Source: Lautropia sp.
Lineage (GTDB): Bacteria > Pseudomonadota > Gammaproteobacteria > Burkholderiales > Burkholderiaceae_E
Direction of reading: 5' to 3'
Length of the DNA: 64,000 bases
Assembly (NCBI GenBank): GCA_030530775.1
Contig: JAUMUG010000010.1
Coordinates: forward strand, 37,533-101,532
Part shown: positions 63,770 through 64,000 of the stretch, one piece after another
How the letters are laid out: every line of letters starts with the position of its first letter
Numbering within the stretch: position 1 is the first letter of the stretch
The notes under the pieces: model-generated
What the model saw: the letters and a program-made list of their open reading frames with translations, nothing else
Told to the model about the DNA's origin: nothing
Databases searched by the model: none
Made by a program: the position numbers and the translations under genes

Positions 63770-64000
63770 AATGAAAAATTTAGCCTCATCTGATTAATAC
63801 CTTATCGCCAAAGGCAGCCCGCTTTTTTCTAAATTCACGCCATCGTCGCCGAAAACCGCTGAAAATCGCCGAACTGCCGGGAGCTTGCTAACGCATAGCA
63901 AAAATTCTTGGTGGAATGCGTTGGCTGAAAAAGGCGGTTTTGAGCTGGGCGGTCTCAAGAGTCAAGTGCAACACGTGATCGGGCATGGTTGTCGAGGATC
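63770..64000. other. Right flank of the atypical segment, no gene seen
   Basis: About 230 bases without a supportable gene. AACGCAT (63890-63896) and ATGCGTT (63916-63922) form an exact seven-base inverted repeat. The final ~50 bases are GC-rich again, so the end of the transferred segment may be near 63.9 kb. No transposase frame or clear terminal repeat is visible within the window. Confidence 0.4.

Noticed and set aside
63890..63922. Insertion-sequence terminal repeat at the right edge
   Set aside because: The inverted copies are only seven bases and 19 bases apart, with no transposase frame, so a small hairpin is more likely.

Overview
The window is a 64 kb piece of a GC-rich bacterial chromosome. 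Its core gene orders (nrdR-ribD-ribE-ribBA-ribH-nusB-thiL-pgpA-pncC-recA-recX, ruvX-pyrR-pyrB-pyrC', pcm-rhodanese next to waaA) point to a betaproteobacterium, most likely Burkholderiales. A Lautropia-like oral species would fit the Neisseria-type DNA at the right end, but that genus assignment is inference. There are no rRNA or tRNA genes, no complete insertion sequence and no CRISPR array that I can see.

Layout. 1-6.9 kb: the 3' end of nrdR, then a tightly overlapping riboflavin/nusB/thiL/pgpA/pncC operon. 7.0-9.0 kb: recA-recX with an SOS-like box. 9.5-11.6 kb: sucCD. 11.8-15.8 kb: a three-gene signalling operon made of a double-FHA protein, a CHASE2 adenylate/guanylate cyclase and a metallo-beta-lactamase-fold cyclic-nucleotide phosphodiesterase. 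16.1-16.8 kb: thiE on the other strand. 17.0-27.3 kb: the twitching-motility chemosensory operon pilG-pilH-pilI-pilJ-chpA, with a 2188-residue hybrid kinase. 27.6-28.7 kb: an unrecognised lipoprotein. 29-33 kb: ruvX, pyrR, pyrB, an inactive-looking pyrC' and a PlsC-type acyltransferase. 33.3-45.8 kb: apaH and a surface-polysaccharide precursor locus (WbpM- and WbpL-type genes, rmlBACD, an epimerase, a phosphomannomutase/phosphoglucomutase and waaA). 46-50.3 kb: rhodanese, pcm, a TetR regulator with a near-perfect operator, a K+ channel-like protein and a small membrane protein. 50.5-54.7 kb: two thiD genes head to head, an orphan metal-type binding protein and a peroxiredoxin-glutaredoxin fusion. 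55-60.5 kb: a PTS_EIIC_2-type membrane protein, a short-chain epimerase, trmB, thiG, thiS and a YqhA-family membrane protein.

The last ~3.2 kb (about 60.74-63.9 kb) looks different. It is AT-richer, has different codon use, and carries an exact 12-base Neisseria DNA uptake sequence inside a hairpin terminator. It holds a broken SnoaL/NTF2-like remnant, a LysR regulator, an exported alpha/beta hydrolase with a cysteine in the nucleophile position, and a cyclophilin-like lipoprotein. I read it as DNA acquired from a Neisseria relative.

Two themes run through the host part. First, many conserved enzymes (RibE, ThiL, RecX, RuvX, NrdR, the WbpM-like protein, the PTS protein) carry low-complexity Ala/Gly/Pro/Ser/Arg-rich insertions or tails. 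Second, several enzymes have lost catalytic residues in one domain or whole protein (the GTP cyclohydrolase II half of RibBA; dihydroorotase PyrC').
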